Virus record (IMG/VR): IMGVR_UViG_3300020442_004221
Coordinates: 1-53,072 of that record
Source of the DNA: a virus
Length of the DNA: 53,072 bases
Reading direction: 5' to 3' (one strand)
Shown here: positions 1 through 8,120 of the stretch, piece after piece
Layout: each line of letters opens with the position of its first letter
Numbering within the stretch: the first letter of the stretch is position 1
Position numbers and translations under genes: made by a program
Notes under the pieces: generated by a model
The model's database searches: none
Told to the model about the DNA's origin: nothing
What the model saw: only the letters and a program-made list of their open reading frames with translations

Positions 1-545
1 ACATCTAATCTTTTAGCAATAACATCTATAAAATTAATTTGATTATTAGTTATTTTAGTAACATTATCAGGGCCAATATCATCTTCTGTTGCGTCCACTA
101 CCTCTTCAGCAGCTAACACCTTACGAAGCCTTAAAGCTCTTCTTAACGCACGACCTTCTGCTCTAGTTTCAGCTACAGCTACAGGATGATTTCTAAAAAC
201 TTTGTCACAATTGCCCCAATATACGTCTGCTGCGCCATTTACAGTCCTGGATTTAGTTTCTGGTGTAATATCTTTACCATTTAAAACATAGCTGAGAGAA
301 TGGACTACAGTAGCTCTTTTCTCATTATCTGGCCTCGGTGATTGCACTACTTCTGAAGTAGAATCTATAATAGCACAATTCATAGCGGTTTCAAATATTC
401 TTCTCAATCCATCTGTAGTAGGATTTCCTTGTATTTTTTCATCATCTGAAAGTAGACCAAGAACATGATCTGTCCAATCTAAGTCAGCAATAGTTGGAAT
501 TTTATTATCGCTTGCAGTTTCTACTTCTGCTTTTTTTCTAGGCAT
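1..545 (-). CDS. Phage protein, 3' end cut by window edge; possible annealing/recombination role
   Basis: The frame is open from an ATG to the window edge, giving at least 181 residues. The ATG shares its A with the stop codon of the upstream nuclease gene (TAATG), which suggests translational coupling. The most conserved-looking stretch is around residues 118-145, with the motif AETRAEGRALRRALRLR; the segment before it (DVYWGNCD, residues ~105-112) is also phage-like. From memory, AETRA-x-GRAL-type motifs occur in phage single-strand annealing or Rad52-like proteins, but the match is too short to assign a function. The N-terminus starts with a basic MPRKKAE. The real gene continues beyond the window, so its total length and C-terminal domain are unknown. 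Confidence 0.75.
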   Translation of the reverse strand, partial: MPRKKAEVETASDNKIPTIADLDWTDHVLGLLSDDEKIQGNPTTDGLRRIFETAMNCAIIDSTSEVVQSPRPDNEKRATVVHSLSYVLNGKDITPETKSRTVNGAADVYWGNCDKVFRNHPVAVAETRAEGRALRRALRLRKVLAAEEVVDATEDDIGPDNVTKITNNQINFIDVIAKRLD

Positions 546-1330
546 TATTTGTCCTCTATTTCTATAATTTTAGAATTTCTACTATTAATATTTTCTAAAA
601 CTTTATGTAGTTTTTCGCAAACTATGATAGCCCTACTTTTAGAAAAATCTTTCGTTTGCTTAATCCTAATAAGTTTATATCCTTTACCAACAATCAATCC
701 AGATTTCTTTTTATCATAAGTTTTGTTTCTTGCTAAAGACTCTTCTCCCCAAACTGGAGCAAAGTGAGATGGTCCATCTACTTCTATAGCTATATTTATT
801 TTAGGCAGGAACAAGTCTATTTGCAAACGGGTGTTCGCTAAGATTTGTTCTTTATGGAAATCCACCTTATACCCTTTAGAAATGAGATCGTCTAAGATAT
901 AGTGTTCCATTTTAGAACCTACTTTGCTACTTTCTCTTACAGCTAAGTTACCTTTAGATGTCATATCTTTTTTATTTTTTTCTGTTCTGTTCTCCCAAAT
1001 CTTTTTAGCCATTCGGCTTTTTTCTTTAATTTTTTTATCATCAGCCTTTTGCCAGTTCTTAAAGACTCCCAGCCCTATTTTTTCCTTTTCTTGATCTGTT
1101 CTCTTTTTGCCCTTTGTTGGGTGTGGATGCAAACCTGAATTTATGGCATTCTTCATTGCTTCTGATCTATTCCTTACAGGTATTTTAAATTTTCTTGCAT
1201 CTCTATCAATTTTTTGACGATAGGTATTTAATTCCTTAGCTATAGCTCCAAAGCTTTTCTTTTCTTTTAAATATTTTGTTTTGATAATGTCAAATTTTTC
1301 AGAATCGCTTAAATCACTATAGTTCTTCAT
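545..1330 (-). CDS. EDxHD / PD-(D/E)XK-like endonuclease with N-terminal HTH (homing-type)
   Basis: The 261-residue protein has three parts. Residues ~20-55 form a helix-turn-helix (FGAIAKELNT with a following recognition helix). Residues ~65-90 are a NUMOD3-like Gly/His/Lys segment (LHPHPTKGKKRT). The C-terminal half carries a nuclease fold with LQIDLFLP near residue 172 and AIEVDGPSHF near 183-192, matching the D...E-x-D/H pattern of Vsr-like and DUF559 nucleases. This architecture is usual for free-standing phage homing endonucleases. It overlaps the upstream gene by 4 bases (ATGA). Catalytic activity and target are not visible; a DNA repair nuclease is the alternative. Confidence 0.6.
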   Translation of the reverse strand: MKNYSDLSDSEKFDIIKTKYLKEKKSFGAIAKELNTYRQKIDRDARKFKIPVRNRSEAMKNAINSGLHPHPTKGKKRTDQEKEKIGLGVFKNWQKADDKKIKEKSRMAKKIWENRTEKNKKDMTSKGNLAVRESSKVGSKMEHYILDDLISKGYKVDFHKEQILANTRLQIDLFLPKINIAIEVDGPSHFAPVWGEESLARNKTYDKKKSGLIVGKGYKLIRIKQTKDFSKSRAIIVCEKLHKVLENINSRNSKIIEIEDK

Positions 1331-1704
1331 TCTATTGCTTCCTTAATATCATACGCTATGCTAGGCGCATCTTGATCGGCCTTTACATATATTATATCCT
1401 GATAACCTGATAACTCAACAAGAGAGTCTTCTTGTGTCACTATAAAGATGATTTTATGATTATGTTGTATGCTCTTGAGTATTTTCACATCTTCTAAAGT
1501 AAAAGTTATTATATATGATGAATTTTTTACTTGTGGTATATAGCTAGTATGAAAAATATTATTTTCTGACATAAAAATGCCGCAGTAATCTGTAAAAATA
1601 ATCTTCTTGGATATATTCAAAAACTCACAAATAAAATTATAACATTGAATTCTAGATATATCTTGAGTTTCTTCATTTAGTAAATTTTGTTGAAATAAAA
1701 ACAT
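1327..1704 (-). CDS. Hypothetical protein, 125 aa
   Basis: I do not recognise this protein. It is 125 residues with alternating hydrophobic beta-like stretches (IITFTLED, KIIFIVTQED, DIIYVKAD) and no cysteine motif or membrane segment. The start is supported by GTGAG upstream of the ATG. It ends in an ATGA overlap with the nuclease gene and closely follows the nucleotidyltransferase-like gene, so it is co-transcribed with the left-hand transferase cassette. The strand pattern would suit a small alpha/beta domain. Confidence 0.6.
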   Translation of the reverse strand: MFLFQQNLLNEETQDISRIQCYNFICEFLNISKKIIFTDYCGIFMSENNIFHTSYIPQVKNSSYIITFTLEDVKILKSIQHNHKIIFIVTQEDSLVELSGYQDIIYVKADQDAPSIAYDIKEAIE

Positions 1705-1714
1705 TTTCTCACAT

Positions 1715-2389
1715 TCATATAGTGTTCATTAATCTTTTGGCTTTTAATAAACTGTCTGGATGGTCTAGATGTACTGAGTTTATATTTGTAAAATATATAT
1801 TTATATCCATATTATGTTTAATCAATATATTAGATATTTCAAATAAGTACATATATTTTTTAACACAAGCGTTGCATATTTGCTTAAATTGCTCTAAGTC
1901 TTTGGAGTGTATATAAAGGAATTCAAAAAGTCTATTATTTAAGTCATAAAAAATAGATTCTATTTGATTTTGGTTTTTTACTATACATCCTATTTTAGAT
2001 TGAAATTTTTTATTATGACTAGATATCATAGCTGTTTTTGATATTTTTAAGTCTTTTATACCCGATATGTTAAATATTAATCCAACATTAAAAATACATA
2101 TACTTTGATTCTTTATGTCTGATATAACTTCTGTTAGCATACCTCCAATATTCATAAATTCATCAAAGCATACATTAATATACTTAACCTTTTTCCTTTT
2201 AGCAAGATCCATATCTGTAAAGTCTCCAATAACTATGATATTGGATCTTGGATAAGCTTTAAAAATATTTTGTATCTGATAATTAATCAAATAATCATTT
2301 TTAAGTTTTATGGATAATTTATTATTAAATTGAGCCCAATATTGATCTGTTTTCGGGGCTAAAATAATAAAACAAGTATTTTGTTTCAT
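1715..2389 (-). CDS. Nucleotidyltransferase-like (GT-A/NTP_transferase fold), degenerate
   Basis: This 224-residue protein resembles sugar nucleotidyltransferases only in layout. An N-terminal beta strand (CFIILAP) is followed by a helix with YLINYQIQNIFKAYP and then NIIVIGDF, which corresponds to the usual order of pyrophosphorylase signature, homing helix and second strand. The Gly-rich GxGTRL-type loop is missing, and no clear metal-binding Asp pair is seen. It may therefore be a divergent glycan-cassette enzyme or an inactive relative. It overlaps the next gene's stop codon by ATGA and sits with methyltransferase-like and glycosyltransferase genes, which supports a role in surface-sugar chemistry. 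Confidence 0.45.
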   Translation of the reverse strand: MKQNTCFIILAPKTDQYWAQFNNKLSIKLKNDYLINYQIQNIFKAYPRSNIIVIGDFTDMDLAKRKKVKYINVCFDEFMNIGGMLTEVISDIKNQSICIFNVGLIFNISGIKDLKISKTAMISSHNKKFQSKIGCIVKNQNQIESIFYDLNNRLFEFLYIHSKDLEQFKQICNACVKKYMYLFEISNILIKHNMDINIYFTNINSVHLDHPDSLLKAKRLMNTI

Positions 2390-2805
2390 GGTTTATTTGC
2401 TACGATATAATATTCTATAATATTACTATACTTCTTTACATTGGTTTCAAAACCTATATCTTCTAGATATTTTAATATATCGGACATATTATGTATAGAT
2501 TGTTTGTCTGGGTACAAGATGTCTTTAATCATTGATGATTCTATCATATTAAAATTTAAAGCAACTCCAAGCTGTTTTAAATCTGTTCCTTGAATATACA
2601 ATTCTCCTTTTGATTTTAATTTTTGGAATATTTTTTCCAGAGCCAAAGGCACATCGATCTTTTTTAAATAATCACACATATTCTGTATAATTATTGTCTC
2701 TATAGATCCGTCATCGTAATTGTCTATATTAGTAATATTTTCGTATATAGAGTTAGATGGAGGAAGTTCTTGATCGGACACATGAAAAAAAATTGATTTA
2801 TCCAT
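2386..2805 (-). CDS. Class I methyltransferase-like fragment, 139 aa
   Basis: The pattern SIETIIIQNMCDYL ... ALEKIFQKLKSKGELYI ... DIGFET is that of the C-terminal half of a Rossmann-fold SAM-dependent methyltransferase: strand 4, a helix, the lysine-glycine turn before strand 5, and the late hairpin. The N-terminal SAM-binding motif (E/DxGxGxG) is absent, so this is either a truncated or degenerate domain or a partner of another subunit. It overlaps the upstream gene by 8 bases and the downstream nucleotidyltransferase-like gene by ATGA. Confidence in a coding gene is good, and in the family moderate. Confidence 0.45.
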   Translation of the reverse strand: MDKSIFFHVSDQELPPSNSIYENITNIDNYDDGSIETIIIQNMCDYLKKIDVPLALEKIFQKLKSKGELYIQGTDLKQLGVALNFNMIESSMIKDILYPDKQSIHNMSDILKYLEDIGFETNVKKYSNIIEYYIVANKP

Positions 2806-3271
2806 AGTATTTAAATATTGTTTTAGAGGTGTTATAAATTAATTCGGACCAGTACTGTTTGTTATTAGTTTCTTCTTCTTTTATGATTTTATGATAGTTG
2901 GTTGTCCATGATTGAGCAATAGTTTCATTCATTGCTACGTTGTATTGTGTCGGAAAATTATATACAGTATTATCATCTTCCCCAGTATCTATGAGGTTTT
3001 GAGGTTTTACGACATGGTCTATTACGATAATAGGTATGTGAAATTGAATAGATATATCTCTACATTTTTTATGATATAAAACCTTATTGTTGCATATAAT
3101 AATATTAGGGGTGTCTTTTGCAAAGTATAAATGATCAAATGTAATAAGATTATGATTTAAAGATTTGATGGTTCTTTCAAAACTTAAACTATCTAAGTGA
3201 GTCCATAGTATATTCAATGTACTTGTTGGTGTGATTAATTCTCTAGATAGTATGCCTGTTACTATATTCAT
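2798..3271 (-). CDS. Hypothetical protein, 157 aa, in glycan cassette
   Basis: No family was recognised. The protein has repeated hydrophobic strand-like segments (LNILWTHLD, PNIIICNN, HIPIIVIDH), compatible with a Rossmann-like half-domain such as the N-terminal domain of a GT-B enzyme, followed by a helical C-terminus. It begins in an ATGA overlap with the upstream glycosyltransferase, so translation is likely coupled. Its position between a GT-B enzyme and a methyltransferase-like gene suggests a glycan-related role, which is inference from context only. Confidence 0.5.
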   Translation of the reverse strand: MNIVTGILSRELITPTSTLNILWTHLDSLSFERTIKSLNHNLITFDHLYFAKDTPNIIICNNKVLYHKKCRDISIQFHIPIIVIDHVVKPQNLIDTGEDDNTVYNFPTQYNVAMNETIAQSWTTNYHKIIKEEETNNKQYWSELIYNTSKTIFKYYG

Positions 3272-4377
3272 GATAATAATTTATTTCTAAAGTTTTCTTC
3301 ACTAAATAAGGATTTATCAAAATTGTTTAATTTTTTTTGTTTTTCTTTTTCGTTAGTTTCATAAGCTTGTCGCATTTTATGTCTGATGGAGTTTAGATAC
3401 GGCTCTCTCCACATTTCGTGTATAGTATATTCATATTCCATAAAGAAATCTTTACTATATATATTAGTCAACACACTATCAATCTCGAAGCCGTTACTTT
3501 CATTAATATAAGTATTCGGTCCGCTGCCAGCATTAACAATAGTTAAGTTGTCAAACAGCATTGACTCTATTGAACTTGATCCAAAATTTTCACATTTACA
3601 GACATTAACAAAACAGTCCGCTTGAGCATGTAGTCTCATAATATATTCTTGATCATAGTGTCCTACTAAAATACGAGGCTTGATTATAGATGAATGATTA
3701 ATTCTTAAAGCCTTTTCAATTTGTTCTATATCAAATATAACAATTTGTTCAGCTTCATGATTCTGATAGCCTTCTACATGAGTTTTAATTACTAAATTAA
3801 CATCATCATGATTTTTAAATTCTAAGAAAAAAGCAGCTAATAGGGCTTTTATATTATTATGATCTTTATAACTAGCTACATAATAAAACACAAATGTTCC
3901 TTTATCATTCTCAAATATTGGTTCGTATTCTTTTTTTTCAAATTTGGAAAGATCAAAGGGTTCCGGAATACGTTTAATTGGTATGTCACACCCAGCATCT
4001 TCAAGAGATTTTTTAGACCAATCTGAAGATATTACAACAGTATCCATCATATTGATTCTTTCGACCCATCCAGTATGTCCTATATTATATGTATTAATTT
4101 CAGGTATACATATGTTTTCACCAAATTCTTTACGATACTCAAAGCAATTAGCATAACCATGCTGAATAACAGCGTCATACGACCGACTACTATTATCCTC
4201 AAATTCCATGTAATCCTTACCGGACTCATTGCCATAATCTAAATTATTACTAAAATAAATTGGTCTAATGCTAAGGTTTACATCTAAACTATACCCTAGA
4301 GCATCAACATATTTTCTAGCGGTTCGACCTAAACCTGTGTTTTCTTTATATGGACCTATATATAAAATATTCTTCAT
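3268..4377 (-). CDS. GT-B glycosyltransferase (GT1/GT4-like)
   Basis: The 369-residue protein has the two-domain GT-B layout. The N-terminus NILYIGPYKENTGLGRTARK carries the glycine-rich acceptor-side loop. The C-terminal nucleotide-sugar domain shows NFGSSSIESMLFDNLTIV, which corresponds to the E-x7-E donor-binding motif of GT4 enzymes with one Glu conserved. It would transfer a sugar from an NDP-sugar donor; the acceptor is unknown. It lies three bases after another GT-B gene, so the two probably act in one pathway. No signal peptide or membrane anchor is seen, so it should act in the cytoplasm. Confidence 0.75.
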   Translation of the reverse strand: MKNILYIGPYKENTGLGRTARKYVDALGYSLDVNLSIRPIYFSNNLDYGNESGKDYMEFEDNSSRSYDAVIQHGYANCFEYRKEFGENICIPEINTYNIGHTGWVERINMMDTVVISSDWSKKSLEDAGCDIPIKRIPEPFDLSKFEKKEYEPIFENDKGTFVFYYVASYKDHNNIKALLAAFFLEFKNHDDVNLVIKTHVEGYQNHEAEQIVIFDIEQIEKALRINHSSIIKPRILVGHYDQEYIMRLHAQADCFVNVCKCENFGSSSIESMLFDNLTIVNAGSGPNTYINESNGFEIDSVLTNIYSKDFFMEYEYTIHEMWREPYLNSIRHKMRQAYETNEKEKQKKLNNFDKSLFSEENFRNKLLS

Positions 4378-4380
4378 TAT

Positions 4381-5985
4381 TTAATACTTTAGAAAATCTC
4401 TATTTGGTAATATTTTGTTATCTTCTAAAAATCTGTGTAAAAATGTTTTATTATTAAACCACATCTCTAGAACCTTTATAGCATCTTCTTTCTTATAGGG
4501 TATGATCTTATCATCGTCTAAAAGATAGCCATTGTCTAGTGCTTTAATTAAACTTTGCACAAAAAAACTATTTTTAAGTTCTGGTTCTTCCAATACTTTA
4601 TCTACTACATTATAGATTAGTTCTCTATTTGTGCCATCTGCTACTGAATTCTTATTAATATTATCAAAGTGTTTAATAGGTATGGGCTTCCAACCCTTAG
4701 AATTGCTTATATCTATACTATCTATAATTTTTTCAAATTCTTTAGCAGTAAAATCCCAAGAATATTTTTGTAAAACTTTATTCCTATATTGCTCTTTGAT
4801 ATTTATCATTTCAATCATATCAGTATTAATCATGTTTTTAATTTCATTGATACAGCTATTGTTATCTGGATGTACCCTGTCCGAAGAATTGTCCCCATCC
4901 CTGTACCACTCTCCAATATCTACTAAATTAGCGTTTAAGTCTTCTCCTAATTCTTTCATAGCTCCGTGATTGACTGTAATTAAAGGTATCCCGCACGAAG
5001 CAGCTTCTAGTGGAGGTATGCCGAAGCCTTCACAGATAGCATATTGTATATATATATCAAATGTATTATATATCATAGCTAATGTTTCTTCGCTGACACC
5101 TCTAGATGAACTAGGCAATACTAATTTGCGCTGCCTACACTTTTGGCATTGATATACTTCTCCTTTCCATGTCATTGGTGCGACATGTCCACAATTTTTA
5201 CAGATATATGTGAATATCACCCTATGGAAAACATCAAATTCCATAAGTAGCTGTGGTATATTCCATCCTTTGGTTTCTGGATAGCTAGTATGTAAATATA
5301 AATATGTATCTGGATACTCTTTCAATACTTCAGACAATATTCTCATCAGCTCCGGTATAAGTTTACGCTTCTGATTTCTCATTACGCTTCCTATAATAAA
5401 AGCATTAGGATTAGCAATACCTAGTTTATTCCTCGCTCCAATTTTATTTATAGGTTTAAATACATCGGTATCAATAGAATCTTTAACAACTCCTGATACA
5501 TTAATATTATATCTATTTTGTATTTCGTTTTTAGCCCAGTGTGTATGGGTTAATAAAGTATCGCAGCTACTTAAAGAATCTAACCACTCAGGTCTAACTG
5601 GAAATGAGTCTATTGTAGGAGCTATTATCCAATGAAAATGATTTCTAAATACCGATGTTCTTTGGTATAAAGACATAAAGACATCCCTGAAGTCTATTAC
5701 TATATCAGGTTTAAAATGACCTACTACTAAATCAAATCGCCATTGACCAAATTGATTTTGTAAGACGCTGTTGTATTTTTGATATCTTTCATCATCAACT
5801 GATACAGCATTAGGATAGACTTTCCAAGGAAATTTATTTTTAGTATCTACAGTTTTATAACAAGATAACTCTGCGATATCATATTTATTGGTATTATATA
5901 ATCTAGTTAGAATAGATTTAGTGTAGTTACCATAACCAGTTGAGAGATCACCGCTTTCTGTACAAAATAAGACTTTCTTTTTCAT
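4381..5985 (-). CDS. GT4 family glycosyltransferase with inserted zinc ribbon
   Basis: The N-terminus MKKKVLFCTESGD..TGYGNY is a typical GT-B start. The donor-binding site appears as EGFGIPPLEAASCGIPLI, with both glutamates of the E-x7-E motif. Between the two Rossmann domains, near residues 260-285, there is an insertion with two CxxC pairs (CKNCG and CQKC), a zinc-ribbon pattern not normal for GT4 enzymes. A C-terminal extension of about 100 residues of unknown fold follows. I chose the ATG at 5985 rather than the in-frame ATG at 6000, because family members start at this point and 6000 lies too close to the terminator hairpin; no strong ribosome site marks either. The gene is downstream of the ssb terminator. 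Confidence 0.75.
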   Translation of the reverse strand: MKKKVLFCTESGDLSTGYGNYTKSILTRLYNTNKYDIAELSCYKTVDTKNKFPWKVYPNAVSVDDERYQKYNSVLQNQFGQWRFDLVVGHFKPDIVIDFRDVFMSLYQRTSVFRNHFHWIIAPTIDSFPVRPEWLDSLSSCDTLLTHTHWAKNEIQNRYNINVSGVVKDSIDTDVFKPINKIGARNKLGIANPNAFIIGSVMRNQKRKLIPELMRILSEVLKEYPDTYLYLHTSYPETKGWNIPQLLMEFDVFHRVIFTYICKNCGHVAPMTWKGEVYQCQKCRQRKLVLPSSSRGVSEETLAMIYNTFDIYIQYAICEGFGIPPLEAASCGIPLITVNHGAMKELGEDLNANLVDIGEWYRDGDNSSDRVHPDNNSCINEIKNMINTDMIEMINIKEQYRNKVLQKYSWDFTAKEFEKIIDSIDISNSKGWKPIPIKHFDNINKNSVADGTNRELIYNVVDKVLEEPELKNSFFVQSLIKALDNGYLLDDDKIIPYKKEDAIKVLEMWFNNKTFLHRFLEDNKILPNRDFLKY

Positions 5986-6005
5986 AATAGATAAGACCAT
6001 TCACG

Positions 6006-6034
6006 ATATAAAAAGAAGCCCCTTTCGGGGCTTC
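6006..6034 (-). terminator. Intrinsic terminator after ssb
   Basis: An 8-bp perfect GC-rich stem (GAAGCCCC / GGGGCTTC, 6015-6034, tetraloop) is followed on the minus strand by a U-rich tract (TTTTTATAT). It is the only strong intrinsic terminator I found in the window. It sits about 20 bases past the ssb stop codon and should end the ssb transcript before the glycosyltransferase genes. Confidence 0.85.
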
Positions 6035-6055
6035 TCGTGCTACACACCCACACTC

Positions 6056-6439
6056 TTAAAACGCAACAGTTTCTTCTGTTGTTTCTGTGGTCTGTTTGGT
6101 TTCGTTTTTTGCAACTTTTTGGATACGAGCAAAATTATTTACACGAATCTTCATAGTTGATCTCTTAACGCCATCCTTCTCCCACGAATCATTCCTTAAA
6201 GATCCTTCGATCATTACTAGATCGCCCTTCCTGAAGGAGGACGCAATAGCTTCTGCTCCAGTATCCCAGGCTTCACAATTAACAAAAGTTGTGACCTTGT
6301 CTCTTGTGCCATTGTTCTTTGTAAACTCTCTAGAAACCGCTACAGTAAAGTTCACTACAGATGTTTCCTTGCCTGCTGAATTAACATTTCTTAATTCTGG
6401 ATCTCTAGCTAGGTTACCTCTCAAAATTACTAAATTCAT
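6056..6439 (-). CDS. ssb: Single-stranded DNA-binding protein (OB fold)
   Basis: At 127 residues this is a bacterial-type SSB. It opens with MNLVILRGNLARDPELR and continues with FTVAVSR, FVNCEAWDTGAEAIASSF and KGDLVMIEGSLRNDSWE, the strands and loops of the OB fold in order. A short linker rich in Thr and Glu ends in EETVAF, a weak version of the acidic DDDIPF tip that binds partner proteins. A strong ribosome site (GAGGAG) sits six bases before the ATG. It is flanked by its own promoter and a terminator, which suggests a separate transcript with higher or differently timed expression. It coats single-stranded DNA at the phage fork. Confidence 0.93.
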   Translation of the reverse strand: MNLVILRGNLARDPELRNVNSAGKETSVVNFTVAVSREFTKNNGTRDKVTTFVNCEAWDTGAEAIASSFRKGDLVMIEGSLRNDSWEKDGVKRSTMKIRVNNFARIQKVAKNETKQTTETTEETVAF

Positions 6440-6483
6440 AATTTCTCCTCAATTTTAAAATTTATAACGAAAACTAACAACTT

Positions 6484-6511
6484 ATTATAATAACTGGCTG
6501 GCTTCAGTCAA
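6484..6511 (-). promoter_or_regulatory. Sigma70-type promoter for ssb
   Basis: On the minus strand a -35 box TTGACT (6506-6511) and a perfect -10 box TATAAT (6484-6489) are separated by 16 bases. The predicted start is near 6477, about 38 bases before the ssb ATG, leaving room for the GAGGAG ribosome site. The -35 box lies just downstream of the polymerase gene's stop codon. Confidence 0.7.
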
Positions 6512-6512
6512 G

Positions 6513-8120
6513 CTATACTTGCCAGCATTTCTTCACTATGTACGAATCCTTATTTTTTGACCTTTCGAGCTTAATTAATAGGGTATTATCTTCTATCAGT
6601 AATTCCCTGTATTTCTTATATTCTTCTGGAAATACAACAATATCACAACTGCCAGTAGAATCACCTATTTTTAGAAAAGCCATTTCCTGGCCCGGATTAA
6701 CACCTCTTTTGGTTTTGATAACATTAATTCCATTTATTTCAGCACCTACTACCGGGTGTTTAGAACAGCTATCATTTATTAGGTCTTTGCATTCACTATT
6801 GGCCGAATAAATATCACAGCCATCTATTTTATGACAGGTTAACGACACACCGAGATAGAATTTTTCATTACTAGCCAACCATTCTGGTGTGTCTTCTAAG
6901 TTATAGGAAGGTTTCTTCATAGAGTTTATTACGGAAACTATAACATCTTTTCTCCTAGCTGTAATTTTTTTATTTGGATTATCTAAAAGGTATTCTAGAA
7001 TTTTAATTAGATCTTCTTCTTTATCAAATTCTTCTGCGATTATTTCAATTTCACGATTAGTTAAATTATCTAGAAGTTCATAATAAAATAACATTCTATT
7101 TCTAGAAATGGGAATATGATCAACTGCACCTATAGACATCAAAGCTTTGGCAGCTGTAGAATTAATATTTCTTAAAAGTTTATAATAAATTTGACCAAAA
7201 TTCATACTAGTAATATCTAAATCTGACATTATACCTTGTATCTTTTCGAATACAGAATTACCAACACCTTTGATATTAGTTAGTCCAAAATAAATGAAGT
7301 TATCTTCACCAATAAAAAACTCTTTTGCTGGTTTTTGTAACGAGGGCTTTCTAACTTCTATATCCATTTGATTAGCATTACTAATTAGTTCTTGAATTTC
7401 TTGTAATGGATCTATTTTATCTTTAGCGAACTTTAAATAAGCTACGAAAAAATGTCTAGGAAAGTGAGCTTTTACATAGGCAGATAAATAAGCATTATAA
7501 GCGTAACTTACTGCGTGACTTTTGTTAAAAGAATATCTTTGAGACTTTTCGATCCAACTAAATATCTGTTCAGCCTCATCTTTTGTAATAATTTTGGTTT
7601 CTTGAGATTTTTCCAGAAATAGCTTTTTGATTTTTGCCATTTCTTCTGGTTTCTTTTTACCAATAGCTTTCCTTAGTCTGTCAGCTTCTGTTAAGTCAAA
7701 AGAAGCGATATGTTGACAAATTTGCATCGCTTGTTCTTGGTATACCATTTCGCCGTATGTGTTTTTTAGTATGGGCTCTAAGGCGGGATGAAAAAAATCA
7801 ATTTCTTCTTCTTGATTTTTCTTATCTATGTAGTGATTACTAACTGATTTACCATCTCTATAAGCCTCTAAGCAACCTGGACGCATAATACTAATTAGTG
7901 CAGAGAGTTGTTCTATATTTTCTGGTTTTAGCTTTTTAGACATCATTTGTCCAAGCCTAGACTCTAGCTGGAAACAACCTTTAGTATTACCTTCTGAGAT
8001 TAATCTCCAAGTGCTTCTACAATCTAAATCAACACTTTCTATGTCTATGTTCAGATCTATATGACCATGTTCATCTACATCAAAAGTACAAGAGCAATCT
8101 TTGAAAGAAATATTTTTCAT
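6513..8120 (-). CDS. dnaE: DNA polymerase III alpha subunit, C-terminal half (fingers, HhH, OB)
   Basis: This 535-residue protein aligns by eye with the part of DnaE after the palm. It contains RSTWRLISEGNTKGCFQLES, ALISIMRPGCLEAYRDG, YQEQAMQI, ADRLRKAIGKK and the fingers signature YSFNKSHAVSYAYNAYLSAY. A helix-hairpin-helix segment (FGLTNIKGVGNSVFEKI, ~265-285) and a C-terminal OB-fold-like part follow. The three catalytic aspartates are not here; they are in the separate N-terminal half encoded upstream. A clear beta-clamp motif is not visible. Its ATG overlaps the exonuclease stop by ATGA, so the halves and exonuclease are translationally coupled. It should assemble with the N-terminal half to make a working polymerase. 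Confidence 0.9.
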   Translation of the reverse strand: MKNISFKDCSCTFDVDEHGHIDLNIDIESVDLDCRSTWRLISEGNTKGCFQLESRLGQMMSKKLKPENIEQLSALISIMRPGCLEAYRDGKSVSNHYIDKKNQEEEIDFFHPALEPILKNTYGEMVYQEQAMQICQHIASFDLTEADRLRKAIGKKKPEEMAKIKKLFLEKSQETKIITKDEAEQIFSWIEKSQRYSFNKSHAVSYAYNAYLSAYVKAHFPRHFFVAYLKFAKDKIDPLQEIQELISNANQMDIEVRKPSLQKPAKEFFIGEDNFIYFGLTNIKGVGNSVFEKIQGIMSDLDITSMNFGQIYYKLLRNINSTAAKALMSIGAVDHIPISRNRMLFYYELLDNLTNREIEIIAEEFDKEEDLIKILEYLLDNPNKKITARRKDVIVSVINSMKKPSYNLEDTPEWLASNEKFYLGVSLTCHKIDGCDIYSANSECKDLINDSCSKHPVVGAEINGINVIKTKRGVNPGQEMAFLKIGDSTGSCDIVVFPEEYKKYRELLIEDNTLLIKLERSKNKDSYIVKKCWQV

